From Actinomycetota bacterium (GTDB lineage: Bacteria; Actinomycetota; Thermoleophilia; Solirubrobacterales; Solirubrobacteraceae), in NCBI GenBank assembly GCA_005888335.1, contig VAWY01000135.1, positions 20,401 through 84,400 on the forward strand: a DNA stretch of 64,000 bases, read 5' to 3'. A program made the position numbers and the translations under genes. Within the stretch, counting starts at the first letter, position 1. Each line of letters opens with the position of its first letter. Below are positions 46,821 through 55,882 of this stretch, in pieces. The notes under the pieces were generated by a model. That model did no database searches and was not told the DNA's origin. It saw nothing but the letters and a program-made list of their open reading frames with translations.

Positions 46821-48268
46821 CCCTGGCCCTCGTCGAGCGCCCGAGCGAGAAGCTCACGCCGCTCGAGCGCCTCGAGGCGCTGTGCGACCCCGGCTCGCTG
46901 AGCCTGATCCGCTCCGACGTCCTGTCGACGCGCATGGGCGAGAAGGCCCGCCGCGGCGACGGCGTCGTCGGAGGCTCGGGGCGCGTCGACGGGCGCCCGG
47001 TGTTCTGCTACGCGCAGGACCCGTCGTTCGCCGGCGGCTCGCTCGGCGAGGCGCACGCGGACACCATCGTCCGCGTGCTGCAGCTCGCCGGGCGCGCCCG
47101 CGTGCCGGTGATCGGCTTCGTCGAGTCGGCCGGCGCACGGCTGCAGGAGGGCCTGGCCGCGCTGGGCGGCTACGGGCGCATCTTCCACGAGCACGTACGC
47201 CTGTCGGGGCGCGTCCCGCAGATCACGGTGATCACCGGGGCCTCGGCGGGCGGCGGCTCGTACGCGCCGGCGCTCAACGACTTCGTCGTGATGACCGAGG
47301 CGGCGACCATGTTCCTCACCGGCCCGGCCGTCGTGGCCGAGGTGATGGGCGAGGAGCTCTCGGCGGTCGACCTCGGCGGGCCGAAGGTCCACGACCGCAA
47401 CGGCGTCAGCCACTTCACCGCCCCGACCGACGCGGACGCGGCGGTGCTCGTGCGCGACCTGCTCGACTACCTGCCTCAGCAGGCCGGAGAGCGCCCGGCG
47501 CGCTGGCCGACGGTGCCGCCGCCCGGCGAGCGCCCGGACCTCGCGGTGCCCGACGACCAGCGCCGCGTCTACGACGTGCGCGCCGTGATCCGCGACGTCG
47601 TCGACGGCGGGCGCTCGCTCGAGTTCGCCCCGCGCTGGGCGCGCAACCTCGTGTGCGCCTTCGCGCGGCTCGACGGCCGCGCGGTCGGCGTGATCGCCAA
47701 CCAGCCGCGCCAGCTCGGCGGCGTGCTCGACGCCGACGCCGCGCAGAAGGGCGCGCGCTTCGTTCGCACGTGCAACCTGTTCGGGCTGCCGCTCGTCGTC
47801 CTCGTCGACACGCCGGGCTTCCTGCCCGGCAGCCGCCAGGAGCAGGCGGGCGTCATCCGCCACGGCGCCAAGCTCGTGCACGCGTTCGCCCAGGCGACGG
47901 TGCCCAAGCTCACCGTCGTCCTGCGCAAGGCGTTCGGCGGCGCGTTCATCGCGATGAACAGCAAGGAGCTCGGCGCCGACTTCGCGTTCGCCTGGCCGGC
48001 CGCCAAGCTCGGCGTCATGGGGCCCGAGCAGGCGGTGGGGATCATCCACCGCCGGCGGATCGCCGACGCGCCCGACCCGGGCGCGGCGCGCGAGCGGCTC
48101 GCGCGCGAGTACGCGTCCGAGCACCTCACCGCCGACGCGGCGACCCGCGAGGGCTTCATCGACGAGGTCGTCGCGCCGTCGGAGACCCGCGCGCGGCTGG
48201 CCGCCGCGCTGACCGCGCTGGAGACCGGCGGGCGCATCGCCCCCGAGCACACGAACATCCCCCTGTAG
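46817..48268 (+). CDS. Acyl-CoA carboxylase carboxyltransferase (beta) subunit
   Basis: This 483-residue protein is of the AccD5/PccB type, with two crotonase-like halves. The N-half has FVESAGARLQEGLAALGGYG and GASAGGGSYAPALNDF; the C-half has VDTPGFLPGSRQEQAGVIRHG and AFGGAFIAMNSKELGADF. It transfers CO2 from carboxybiotin to acetyl- or propionyl-CoA, making malonyl- or methylmalonyl-CoA. Its location in the fab operon argues for acetyl-CoA as the main substrate; the biotin-carrying alpha subunit is not in the window. The ATG overlaps the fabF stop. Confidence 0.9.
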   Translation: MTLALVERPSEKLTPLERLEALCDPGSLSLIRSDVLSTRMGEKARRGDGVVGGSGRVDGRPVFCYAQDPSFAGGSLGEAHADTIVRVLQLAGRARVPVIGFVESAGARLQEGLAALGGYGRIFHEHVRLSGRVPQITVITGASAGGGSYAPALNDFVVMTEAATMFLTGPAVVAEVMGEELSAVDLGGPKVHDRNGVSHFTAPTDADAAVLVRDLLDYLPQQAGERPARWPTVPPPGERPDLAVPDDQRRVYDVRAVIRDVVDGGRSLEFAPRWARNLVCAFARLDGRAVGVIANQPRQLGGVLDADAAQKGARFVRTCNLFGLPLVVLVDTPGFLPGSRQEQAGVIRHGAKLVHAFAQATVPKLTVVLRKAFGGAFIAMNSKELGADFAFAWPAAKLGVMGPEQAVGIIHRRRIADAPDPGAARERLAREYASEHLTADAATREGFIDEVVAPSETRARLAAALTALETGGRIAPEHTNIPL

Positions 48269-48286
48269 GAGGTGGCCACCATTTCC

Positions 48287-48766
48287 ATGCTCGACCTCCC
48301 GTTCGAGAAGCTCAGCGAGGGCGCCGGCTTCGAGACGCGCGGGCGCACGATCACCGAGGCCGACGTCGTCGGCTTTGCCGCGCAGACGGGCGACTGGCAC
48401 CCGCAGCACAGCGACGCGGCGTGGGCGGCCGACAGCGAGTTCGGCGAGCGCATCGCGCACGGCATGCTCGTGCTCTCGTACGCCGTCGGCCTGGTGCCGT
48501 TCGAGCCCGAGCGCGTGCTCGCGCTGCGGCGCATCGGCGACGCGGTGTTCAAGCGCCCCGTCCGCATCGGCGACACGATCCGCGTGCGCGGGCTCGTCAC
48601 CGGGCTGTCGCCGGCGAGCGACGACGCCGGCCTCGTCACGCTCGGATGGACCGTGGTCAACCAGCACGACCAGACCGTCGTGCGCGCGCGTGTCGACGTC
48701 GTCTGGCGCCGCGAGGCGCCGGTCCCCGTCCCCTCCGACAACGGCTTCGTGCCGATCCCCCTGTAA
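48287..48766 (+). CDS. MaoC-like (R)-hydratase/dehydratase
   Basis: This roughly 159-residue single hot-dog protein resembles MaoC/HadB-type hydratases. It has the signature TGDWHPQHSD with catalytic Asp and His, then GERIAHGMLVLSYAVGL. In this operon it probably dehydrates 3-hydroxyacyl-ACP in place of FabZ, as HadAB does in mycobacterial FAS-II. The start is unclear: the ATG at 48287 gives a normal N-terminus; a GTG at 48272 is inside the AGGAGG; and an ATT at 48281 has the best Shine-Dalgarno spacing (eight bases). Confidence 0.85.
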   Translation: MLDLPFEKLSEGAGFETRGRTITEADVVGFAAQTGDWHPQHSDAAWAADSEFGERIAHGMLVLSYAVGLVPFEPERVLALRRIGDAVFKRPVRIGDTIRVRGLVTGLSPASDDAGLVTLGWTVVNQHDQTVVRARVDVVWRREAPVPVPSDNGFVPIPL

Positions 48767-48769
48767 GCC

Positions 48770-49570
48770 ATGCTCGACGGCAAGAAGCTCCTCATCACCG
48801 GGGTCGTCACGCGCGACTCGATCGCCTACCACGTCGCCGAGCGCGCGCAGCGCTCGGGCGCCGAGGTCGTCCTGACCGGCTTCGGCCGCGCGCGCCGGCT
48901 GACCGAGCGCGCGGCACGCACCCTCCCCGAGCCGGCCGACGTGCTCGAGCTCGACGTCAACTCCGAGACCGACCTGCTCGGCGTGCGCGAAGAGCTCGCG
49001 CGGCGCTGGGGGCGCGTCGACGGGATCCTGCACGCGATCGCCTTCGCGCCCGGCGACGCGCTGGGCGGCGACTTCCTCGCCACCCCCGCCGACAGCGCCG
49101 TGGAGGCCTTCCGCACCAGCGCGTACTCGCTCAAGGGGCTGACCGAGGCGGTGCTCCCGCTGCTCGACGTGCGCGGCGGCAGCATCGTCGGCCTCGACTT
49201 CGACGCAACGGTGGCCTGGCCGGTCTACGACTGGATGGGCGTGGCCAAGGCGGCGCTCGAGTCGGTCGCCCGCTACCTCGCGCGCGATCTCGGGTCGCGC
49301 GGCGTGCGCGTCAACCTGATCTCCGCCGGGCCGATCGAGACCCTCGCCGCCAACGGCATCCCGGGCTTCGACCGGCTCGCGACGAGCTGGCGTGCCCAGG
49401 CCCCGCTCGGCTGGGACACCGGCGACCCGGCGCCCGTCGCCGACGCCGCGTGCTTCCTGCTCTCGGACCTGGCGCGCGCGATCAGCGGCGAGATCCTCCA
49501 CGTCGACGGCGGCTTCCACGCGATGGGCACGGCCCTCGAGCCGGTCGCCGCCGAAGTGGTGAGCGCATGA
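48770..49570 (+). CDS. fabI: Enoyl-ACP reductase (FabI/InhA type)
   Basis: This 266-residue atypical SDR reduces enoyl-ACP with NADH. It begins LDGKKLLITGVVTRDSIAY, close to InhA. It has LHAIAFAPGDALGGDF, the YxxxxxxK active site in YDWMGVAKAALESV (Tyr near 153, Lys near 160) and NLISAGPIETLAA. The InhA likeness suggests the reductase of the FAS-II cycle. It lies three bases after the MaoC gene. Confidence 0.94.
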   Translation: MLDGKKLLITGVVTRDSIAYHVAERAQRSGAEVVLTGFGRARRLTERAARTLPEPADVLELDVNSETDLLGVREELARRWGRVDGILHAIAFAPGDALGGDFLATPADSAVEAFRTSAYSLKGLTEAVLPLLDVRGGSIVGLDFDATVAWPVYDWMGVAKAALESVARYLARDLGSRGVRVNLISAGPIETLAANGIPGFDRLATSWRAQAPLGWDTGDPAPVADAACFLLSDLARAISGEILHVDGGFHAMGTALEPVAAEVVSA

Positions 49571-50679
49571 GCGTGCTGCTGACCGGCTCGACGGGCTTCG
49601 TCGGGATGGAGGTGCTCGCGCGGCTGCTGCGCGACGGCGACGAGCCGGTCGATGCGCTCGTCCGCGGGAGCGACCGGGCCGACGCCGAGCGGCGCCTCGG
49701 CGCGGTGCTCGACGGGCTCGGGCTGCCGGATGAGCACCGCTCGCGCGTGCGCGCGGTGGCGGGCGAGCTGACCGCGCCCGGGCTCGGGCTGTCCGCAGGC
49801 GACACGCTGCGGCTGCTCGACGAGGTCACCGACATCGTGCACTGCGCGGCCTCGGTCTCGTTCGCGATGCCGATGGACGAGGCGCGCGCGATCAACGTGC
49901 ACGGCACGCGGCGCATGCTCGAACTGGCCGACCGGATCGCCGCGCGCCGCGGGCTGCGGCGCTTCGTCCACGTCTCGACCGCCTATGTCGCGGGCCGCCA
50001 CCGCGGGCTGTTCGCCGAGACCGACCTGTGGACCGGCCAGGAGTTCCGCAACAGCTACGAGCAATCCAAGGCCGAGGCCGAGGAGCTCGTGCGCCGCCGC
50101 GGCGATCGCTTCCCGGCGGTCGTCGTGCGGCCGAGCATCGTCGTCGGCGACTCGGCGACCGGCTGGACGCCGACCTTCAACGTCCTGTACTGGCCGCTGC
50201 GCGCGTTCGCCCGCGGGCTGCTGCGCTCGGTCCCGGCGCGCCCGGACGGCCGCGTCGACGTGGTGCCGGTCGACTACGTCGCCGACGCGATCGTCCACCT
50301 GCTGCGCGAGCGCCCCGACGTCCGCGGCGTGGTCAACGCCACCGCGGGCGCGGACGCGCTCACCGTCGACCGCCTCGTCGAGCTCGCCTGCACGGCGCTG
50401 GGCCAGGAGCGCCCGGTGCTGGAGGCGCCCGACGACGGGCTCGCCGAGCGCAGCAGCGAAGCCGCGCGCTACCTGCCGTACTTCGACATGGAGGTCGTCT
50501 TCGACGACGCCCGCGCGCGCGAGGTGCTGCGTCCGGCGGGGATCGCCCCGCCCGCCCTGGAGTCCTACTTCGACACGCTGCTGGACTTCGCCCGCCGCGC
50601 GAAGTGGGGCAAGGCGCCGATCGCCCGCGCCGCAGCGCTCAGCCCGCCGCCTCCGCTGCCCGGGAAGGTCGCAGCATGA
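49567..50679 (+). CDS. Extended SDR / thioester-reductase-like protein
   Basis: This 370-residue protein is of the NAD-binding 'male sterility' type related to fatty acyl reductases and thioester reductase domains. It has the cofactor motif LLTGSTGFVGMEVLARLL, IVHCAASVSF, a catalytic region HVSTAYVAG, and YEQSKAEAEELV (Tyr, Lys). It may reduce an acyl-CoA or acyl-ACP to an aldehyde or alcohol, or modify a lipid; the substrate is not known. It is translationally coupled to fabI (ATGA). Its last 41 bases overlap the convergent exporter gene. Confidence 0.8.
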   Translation: MSVLLTGSTGFVGMEVLARLLRDGDEPVDALVRGSDRADAERRLGAVLDGLGLPDEHRSRVRAVAGELTAPGLGLSAGDTLRLLDEVTDIVHCAASVSFAMPMDEARAINVHGTRRMLELADRIAARRGLRRFVHVSTAYVAGRHRGLFAETDLWTGQEFRNSYEQSKAEAEELVRRRGDRFPAVVVRPSIVVGDSATGWTPTFNVLYWPLRAFARGLLRSVPARPDGRVDVVPVDYVADAIVHLLRERPDVRGVVNATAGADALTVDRLVELACTALGQERPVLEAPDDGLAERSSEAARYLPYFDMEVVFDDARAREVLRPAGIAPPALESYFDTLLDFARRAKWGKAPIARAAALSPPPPLPGKVAA

Positions 50680-52177
50680 GCGAGATCACCCCGGCGACGA
50701 CGCACAGCACGGCGGCGACGAGGAACAGCCGGTCGAAGACGAACAGGGCTGCGTCGACCACCGCGTGCGAGTAGCGGGCGAGCGCCGCCTGGTACTCCGC
50801 CGCGCTCTGGCCGGGTGACTGCAGCGGCAGCGGCGTCTTGGCCACGCGGCGGTTGAACTCGGTCAGCCCCCAGGTCGTCAGCGACGACAGGCCGACGGTC
50901 ATGCCGATCATGCGCGCGATGGTCAGCGACGCCGCGCCGACGGTCTCGCTCCCGCCCCGCGCCGCGCCGAGCACTGAGCCCGCCAGCGGGGCCAGGACGA
51001 GCCCGAAGCCGAGCCCGGTGGTCGCGAGGTCGAGCGACAGGCGGGGCTCGACGATCGACGCGTCCCACCCCGAGAGCCGCAGGAAGCCGAAGGCGCTGAG
51101 GAGCATGCCGCCCGTCGCGGCGACCGGGTAGGGCAGGCGGCCGGACAGCCAGCCGCCGATCAGCGCGCCCACCGGGATCAGCGAGGTCAGCTGCAGCAGC
51201 GTCAGGCCGCCGACGGCGTCGCTCTTGTTGAGCACCGTCGTGGAGAACAACGGCACCTCGACCAGCGCGACGATCAGCGCCGCGCCGATGAACAGGTTGG
51301 CGGCGTTGGCCGCGGAGAACGGCGCGCGCCGGAACAACCGGAGCGAGATGATCGGCCATCGGGTGCGGAGCTGCCGGGCGACGAAGGCGATGGCGAAGAC
51401 CGCCGCGATCGCGTCCAGGTGCGGGCGGTGGGACTCGAGGAAGTGGCCGGTGCCACCGGAGAGGCCGAGCGTCAGCGCGAACAGCGTGAGGCCGATCAGC
51501 AGCCCGCCCACGTAGTCCACGCGCCCCGTGCCCAGCGATCCGCTGCGCAGCAGTGCGAACACGGCCAGCACCATGAGCGCGGTCAGCGGGAGATTGACCC
51601 AGAACACCGAGCGCCACCCGAACCACTGGACGAAGGCCGCGCCGTACAGCGGCCCGAGCACCGCGCCCGCCTCCGCCGCGCCGGCGATCGCTCCGAGCGC
51701 GAGGACGCGCGCGCGGCCCTGGTAGAGGAAGGCCGCCGCGGCGAGCGACACCGGCACCAGCCCGCCGCCGCCGATCGCCTGGACGCCGCGGGCGGCGACC
51801 AGCGGCCACAGGGTCGGCGCGATCGCCGCCATCCACGACCCGGCGGCGAACAGCGCGGCGCAGATGGCGAAGAGCGTGCGGTAGCCGTGCACGTCGGCGG
51901 CGCGGCCGAGCAGCGGCATCGCGACCGTGTAGCCGAGCAGGTACGCGGTCACGATCCACGACGCCTTGTCGAGGTCGGTGATGGGGACGTTGAGGTCGGT
52001 GATGACCCGCGGCAGGACCGACACGACGACGGTCTGGTCGAGCCCGGAGACGAAGACGCCGACCGCGAGCGCGCCGAGCGCCACGCCGGCGCCGGCCTGC
52101 CCGACCCGCTGCTCGGCCCGGGCCGGGCGCCGGAAGCGCAGCCACCAGCGGCCGCTGATCTCGGCCGGCCGGCTCAT
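50639..52177 (-). CDS. DHA2-family MFS exporter (P55-like)
   Basis: This 512-residue transporter has about fourteen membrane segments. The first contains LGALAVGVFVSGLDQTVVVS, with motif D1; motif A follows at LLGRAADVHGYRTLF, and motif C near GAAEAGAVLGPLYGA. It is of the EmrB/QacA/P55 class that exports drugs or lipids. Its ATG overlaps the TGA of the upstream lipoprotein gene. The pair matches the lprG-P55 (Rv1411c-Rv1410c) operon of mycobacteria, in which the two proteins move triacylglycerol-type lipids to the outer envelope; equivalence here is inferred. Confidence 0.88.
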   Translation of the reverse strand: MSRPAEISGRWWLRFRRPARAEQRVGQAGAGVALGALAVGVFVSGLDQTVVVSVLPRVITDLNVPITDLDKASWIVTAYLLGYTVAMPLLGRAADVHGYRTLFAICAALFAAGSWMAAIAPTLWPLVAARGVQAIGGGGLVPVSLAAAAFLYQGRARVLALGAIAGAAEAGAVLGPLYGAAFVQWFGWRSVFWVNLPLTALMVLAVFALLRSGSLGTGRVDYVGGLLIGLTLFALTLGLSGGTGHFLESHRPHLDAIAAVFAIAFVARQLRTRWPIISLRLFRRAPFSAANAANLFIGAALIVALVEVPLFSTTVLNKSDAVGGLTLLQLTSLIPVGALIGGWLSGRLPYPVAATGGMLLSAFGFLRLSGWDASIVEPRLSLDLATTGLGFGLVLAPLAGSVLGAARGGSETVGAASLTIARMIGMTVGLSSLTTWGLTEFNRRVAKTPLPLQSPGQSAAEYQAALARYSHAVVDAALFVFDRLFLVAAVLCVVAGVISLMLRPSRAAEAAG

Positions 52178-52896
52178 GACGAGCCGGGGGGCAGCGTGAT
52201 GTTCAGCGCCTCGTTGAACTTGGACAGCTCGATCGTGCGGGTGATGTCAGTGGGCTCGTTCTGCGCCACAGGCCCCTCCAGGCGAGCGCGCCGCAGGTAG
52301 TAGTCCTTCTTGCCTACCCAGATCGTGAACGGGACGAGCTTCGAGCCCGGCTGGACGGCGAGGATCGGGGCGACGACGCTCGCCTTGATCTTTCCGGTCA
52401 CCTTGTAGGTGTCGTCGCCGCCGACCTTCTCGCTGCCGGCGTTCGCGAGCCCGGTCGCCTGCTTGACGACCGTGGGCACCTCCTTGACCAGTTCGGCGGG
52501 GTTCGAGCCCGTGGCGAACGGGCGCCACTTCTTGCTCAGCGGATCCTGCAGCACCGTCTTGTTGCCGACGGCGACGATCTGCGTCTGCACAGGCGCCCGC
52601 CCGAAGGTCCCGTTGACCCGGGCCCTGAGGCGGCCGGGCACCTGCAGGTCGCCCTCGGCGAACGTGATCGTCAGGCCGGGCGCGCCCGACGGGGCGTTCT
52701 CGACCTTGAGCATGAAGTGGAAGCTCTTGAGCGCCGACGTGCGCTCGACGGAGCGCGAGACGATCGTCCGCGGCGGCGGTGCGTTGGACTCCTCCTTCTT
52801 GCCGCCGCCGCACCCGGCGGCGGCCACCGCGGCGAGGACCGAGGCGCCGACGACGAGCCGGAGCCGGCGGGCGTGGATGGTTCGGGGGTGGCGCAC
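52174..52896 (-). CDS. LppX/LprAFG-family lipoprotein
   Basis: This 240-residue lipoprotein has a basic start, a hydrophobic stretch and a lipobox VLAAVAAAGC. The mature part matches the LprG fold: SALKSFHFMLKVEN, then LQVPGRLRARVNGTF, an ALNITLP end, and IWVGKKDYYLRRARLEGPVA near the C-terminus. LprG-type proteins bind diacylated or triacylated lipids in a hydrophobic cavity. The GTG at 52896 has AAGGAGG five bases upstream. It is coupled to the DHA2 exporter by a 4-base overlap. A longer upstream frame is antisense to the GGDEF protein and is rejected. Confidence 0.88.
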   Translation of the reverse strand: MRHPRTIHARRLRLVVGASVLAAVAAAGCGGGKKEESNAPPPRTIVSRSVERTSALKSFHFMLKVENAPSGAPGLTITFAEGDLQVPGRLRARVNGTFGRAPVQTQIVAVGNKTVLQDPLSKKWRPFATGSNPAELVKEVPTVVKQATGLANAGSEKVGGDDTYKVTGKIKASVVAPILAVQPGSKLVPFTIWVGKKDYYLRRARLEGPVAQNEPTDITRTIELSKFNEALNITLPPGSS

Positions 52897-52976
52897 CGCG
52901 GCCTCCTTGGCTTGCTTTTGGCGCAGATCATTGCAAGGGAAGGCGGCGACACAAGCCGCCTCGCCGGCGCCGGAGC

Positions 52977-55754
52977 TCAGACGGCCGCGAACGTGCGCTC
53001 GAGCTCGCCGGCGGGCACCGGCCGCGAGAAGAGGAAGCCCTGCGCGTACTCGCAGCCGAGCTCCTTGAGGTGCTCGCGCTGCTGCTCGGTCTCGACGCCC
53101 TCGGCGACCGTCGCGAGCCCCAGCGAGCGCGCCATCGCGACCACCGACTCCACGATCGCCGCGTCGCGCGTCCCCACGCGCAGGTCGGCGATGAACGAGC
53201 GGTCGAGCTTGATCAGCGCGAGCGGGAAGCGCTTGAGCGAGCTCAGCGAGGAGTAGCCCGTGCCGAAGTCGTCGAGGGCGATGTGCACGCCCAGCTCGGC
53301 GAGTTCTTCGAGCGTGCGCGCGGCCCCGTCGGGATCCTCGATGAGCGCCGTCTCGGTGATCTCGAGGGTGAGGCGGTCGGGGCTGAGCGCGTGGCGGGCC
53401 AGCGCCTTGGAGACGGTGTCGGCGATCCCGGGCTGGCCGACCTGCACCGCCGAGAGGTTGACGGCGACGCGCATGCCGTCCGGCTGCCACGCCGCGGCCT
53501 GGCGGCAGGCCTCGTCGAGGACCCACTCGCCCATCGGGATGATGAGCCCGCTGTCCTCGGCGACGGGGACGAACTCGGCGGGGGAGACCAGCCCGCGCTG
53601 GGGGTGCTCCCAGCGGACGAGCGCCTCGCAGTGCGCGACGCGGTCGTCGCCCAGCGAGATGAGCGGCTGGTAGAAGAGGCGCAGCTCGCCCTCGTCGATG
53701 CCGCGACGCAGGTCGTTCTCGGTCTCGAGCCGCTTGACGACGCGCTCCCGCATGACCTCGTCGAACAGCTCGCAGCGGTCGCGCCCGGCGGCCTTCGCGC
53801 GGTACATGGCGGCGTCGGCGTCGCGCAGCAGGGCGTCGTGGCGGCCGACGTCACTGCCGTTGGACACGGCCACGCCGATGCTCGCGGAGATGAAGTGCTC
53901 GGTGCCGCCGATCCGGCACGGCTCGGCCAGGACGGCGCGCAGGCGCTCGCCGACGAGCATCGCCTCGGCGCTGTCGTCGAGACCCTCGCACAGCACGACG
54001 AACTCGTCGCCCCCGAACCGGGCGAGCGTGTCGTTCGCGCGCAGCTGCTCGGACAGGCGCAGAGCGACGTCCTGGAGGACCAGGTCGCCGGCCTCGTGGC
54101 CGAGGCTGTCGTTGATCACCTTGAACTGGTCGAGGTCGAGGAAGAGCACGGCCAGCGTCTCCTCGCTGCGCTGCGCGCGCGAGAGAGCGTGACGAAGGCG
54201 GTCGACGAAGAGCACCCGGTTGGGCAGGCCGGTGAGCGGGTCGTGCAGCGACTGGTGGCGCAGCTCGTGCTCGGAGCGCTGGCGCTGGATGGCGCCGCCG
54301 AGCAGGTTGGCCAGCGCCTGGAGGAAGTGGACGTCGTCACTGCTGAACTCGCACGGCACGTCGCTGTACGCGGCGAGCAGGCCGAACGGCTGGCCGCCGT
54401 GGTCGCTCACGAGGACGCTCATGCCGCAGACGATGCCCTTGGCCACGAGCTCCGCGGTGTCGAAGCGCGTCTCGGTCGCGGCGTCGCGAACGATCACCGG
54501 CTCGCCGCTGGCCAGCGCGAAGTCGAGCGCCCGGCTGTCGACGGCGTGGGGGACGGGCGGGCTCTCGGCGTCGCCGAGGCGCCGCACGGTGGCGTCGGGC
54601 AGCTCCTCGAGCAGCCGGGCGAACGGCACGCCGAGCCCGGACCGAGCGCGCTCGACCGCCTCGCGGAAGAGGTCGTCGAGCGCCGCGTCGCCGAGCGCCA
54701 TCTCGCCGAGCTCGGCGACGTGCGCGTGCTGGGCGGCCCGCCGCCGGCTGAGGTCCTCGACGCGCTTGCGCTCGCCGATGTCGGTGATCTGGGCGATGAA
54801 GTGCGGGGGCTCACCCTCGTCGGCCTGCAGGCACGACACGTGCACTGCGGCCCAGATCTCGTGCCCGTCCGCGTGGACGTAGCGCTTCTCGCGCTCGATC
54901 GACGTCGTCTCCCCGGACAGCAGCCGCTCGAGGTCCGCGCGTCCGGCGGCGCGGTCGTCGGGGTGCGTGATCGTCTCGTAGGCGACGCCGGTGAGCTCGT
55001 CCTCGGAGTAGCCGGTCATCGCGCACAGCGACCGGTTGACGCGTGTCCAGCGTCCCGCGGCGTCGGTGAGGGCCATGCCGATCGGCGCGTCGTCGAACGA
55101 GCGCCGGAAGCGCTCCTCGCTGCGCCGCGCCGTCCGGTACGCGCCGAGCGCCTCCAGGCGGACGTCCTCGTTGAGCCGCCACGTCACGACCGAGGCCGCC
55201 GCGGCGGCGAGCACGAAGGCGCCGTGGATCAGCGCCCACTTCCACGGATGGGCGATCGCGTCGGGGTGGTTGTAGACGCCGTGCGGCTCGAGCGCGCCCA
55301 TCAGGCCGTGGTGGACGACGACGTAGCCGAGGGCGAGCAGGAACGGCAGCCAGTCCTCGTAGAGCGCGAGGATCGGGATCATCACGAAGAAGTGGAAGTG
55401 CGCCTCGGTCAGGCCGCTCGAGATGTGCACCGCGAGCGCCGACGAGGTCAGCAGCCCCATCGCCAGCGCGCAGCTGCGCGCGCGCCGGTCCAGCGGGGCC
55501 ATCGCGAGGATCGCCGCGACGATCAGCGCGAGCGCGTGCCCGGCGGAGTGCAGGAGGCCGTAGCCGCGCGTCAGGCCGTAGAGCGGCAGCGCGATGACGT
55601 GCGCCCACAGGACGACGAGCATCCAGCGATGGCGGCGGCGCCAGGCCTCGGTGGGGAGCGTCTGCCCGCGGGGCAGCGCGCGGCGCAGCCGGCCGGCCCA
55701 GCGCAGCGGGCCGCGGTCGAGCAGCGACGTCGAGGGTGCAGTCAGGGTGTCCAT
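52977..55754 (-). CDS. Membrane PAS-GAF-GGDEF-EAL protein (c-di-GMP turnover)
   Basis: This 925-residue signalling protein has five to six N-terminal membrane helices (about residues 35-215, unassigned sensor), a PAS domain (about 225-345, FDDAPIGMALTDAAGRW), a GAF domain (about 365-515), a GGDEF diguanylate cyclase with intact RFGGDEFVVL near 578, and an EAL phosphodiesterase with intact CEALVRWEHP near 710, plus DDFGTGYSSLSSL and the final EGVET. Both catalytic motifs are intact, so it could make and break c-di-GMP. The ATG at 55754 begins MDTLTAPSTSLL; longer starts read low-complexity Arg/Ala sequence. Confidence 0.92.
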   Translation of the reverse strand: MDTLTAPSTSLLDRGPLRWAGRLRRALPRGQTLPTEAWRRRHRWMLVVLWAHVIALPLYGLTRGYGLLHSAGHALALIVAAILAMAPLDRRARSCALAMGLLTSSALAVHISSGLTEAHFHFFVMIPILALYEDWLPFLLALGYVVVHHGLMGALEPHGVYNHPDAIAHPWKWALIHGAFVLAAAAASVVTWRLNEDVRLEALGAYRTARRSEERFRRSFDDAPIGMALTDAAGRWTRVNRSLCAMTGYSEDELTGVAYETITHPDDRAAGRADLERLLSGETTSIEREKRYVHADGHEIWAAVHVSCLQADEGEPPHFIAQITDIGERKRVEDLSRRRAAQHAHVAELGEMALGDAALDDLFREAVERARSGLGVPFARLLEELPDATVRRLGDAESPPVPHAVDSRALDFALASGEPVIVRDAATETRFDTAELVAKGIVCGMSVLVSDHGGQPFGLLAAYSDVPCEFSSDDVHFLQALANLLGGAIQRQRSEHELRHQSLHDPLTGLPNRVLFVDRLRHALSRAQRSEETLAVLFLDLDQFKVINDSLGHEAGDLVLQDVALRLSEQLRANDTLARFGGDEFVVLCEGLDDSAEAMLVGERLRAVLAEPCRIGGTEHFISASIGVAVSNGSDVGRHDALLRDADAAMYRAKAAGRDRCELFDEVMRERVVKRLETENDLRRGIDEGELRLFYQPLISLGDDRVAHCEALVRWEHPQRGLVSPAEFVPVAEDSGLIIPMGEWVLDEACRQAAAWQPDGMRVAVNLSAVQVGQPGIADTVSKALARHALSPDRLTLEITETALIEDPDGAARTLEELAELGVHIALDDFGTGYSSLSSLKRFPLALIKLDRSFIADLRVGTRDAAIVESVVAMARSLGLATVAEGVETEQQREHLKELGCEYAQGFLFSRPVPAGELERTFAAV

Positions 55755-55882
55755 GGAGACGGCAGGCGGGCGCCATCTCCGTTGGTCGGCGCGAGCGCGC
55801 CGACCTTGACCGGCTCGTCGTTGCGCGCGGGTGGCGGCGGGTCTAGCCTGCCGCCCGCCGTCCCCCAGCAAGGAGCTCCGCC

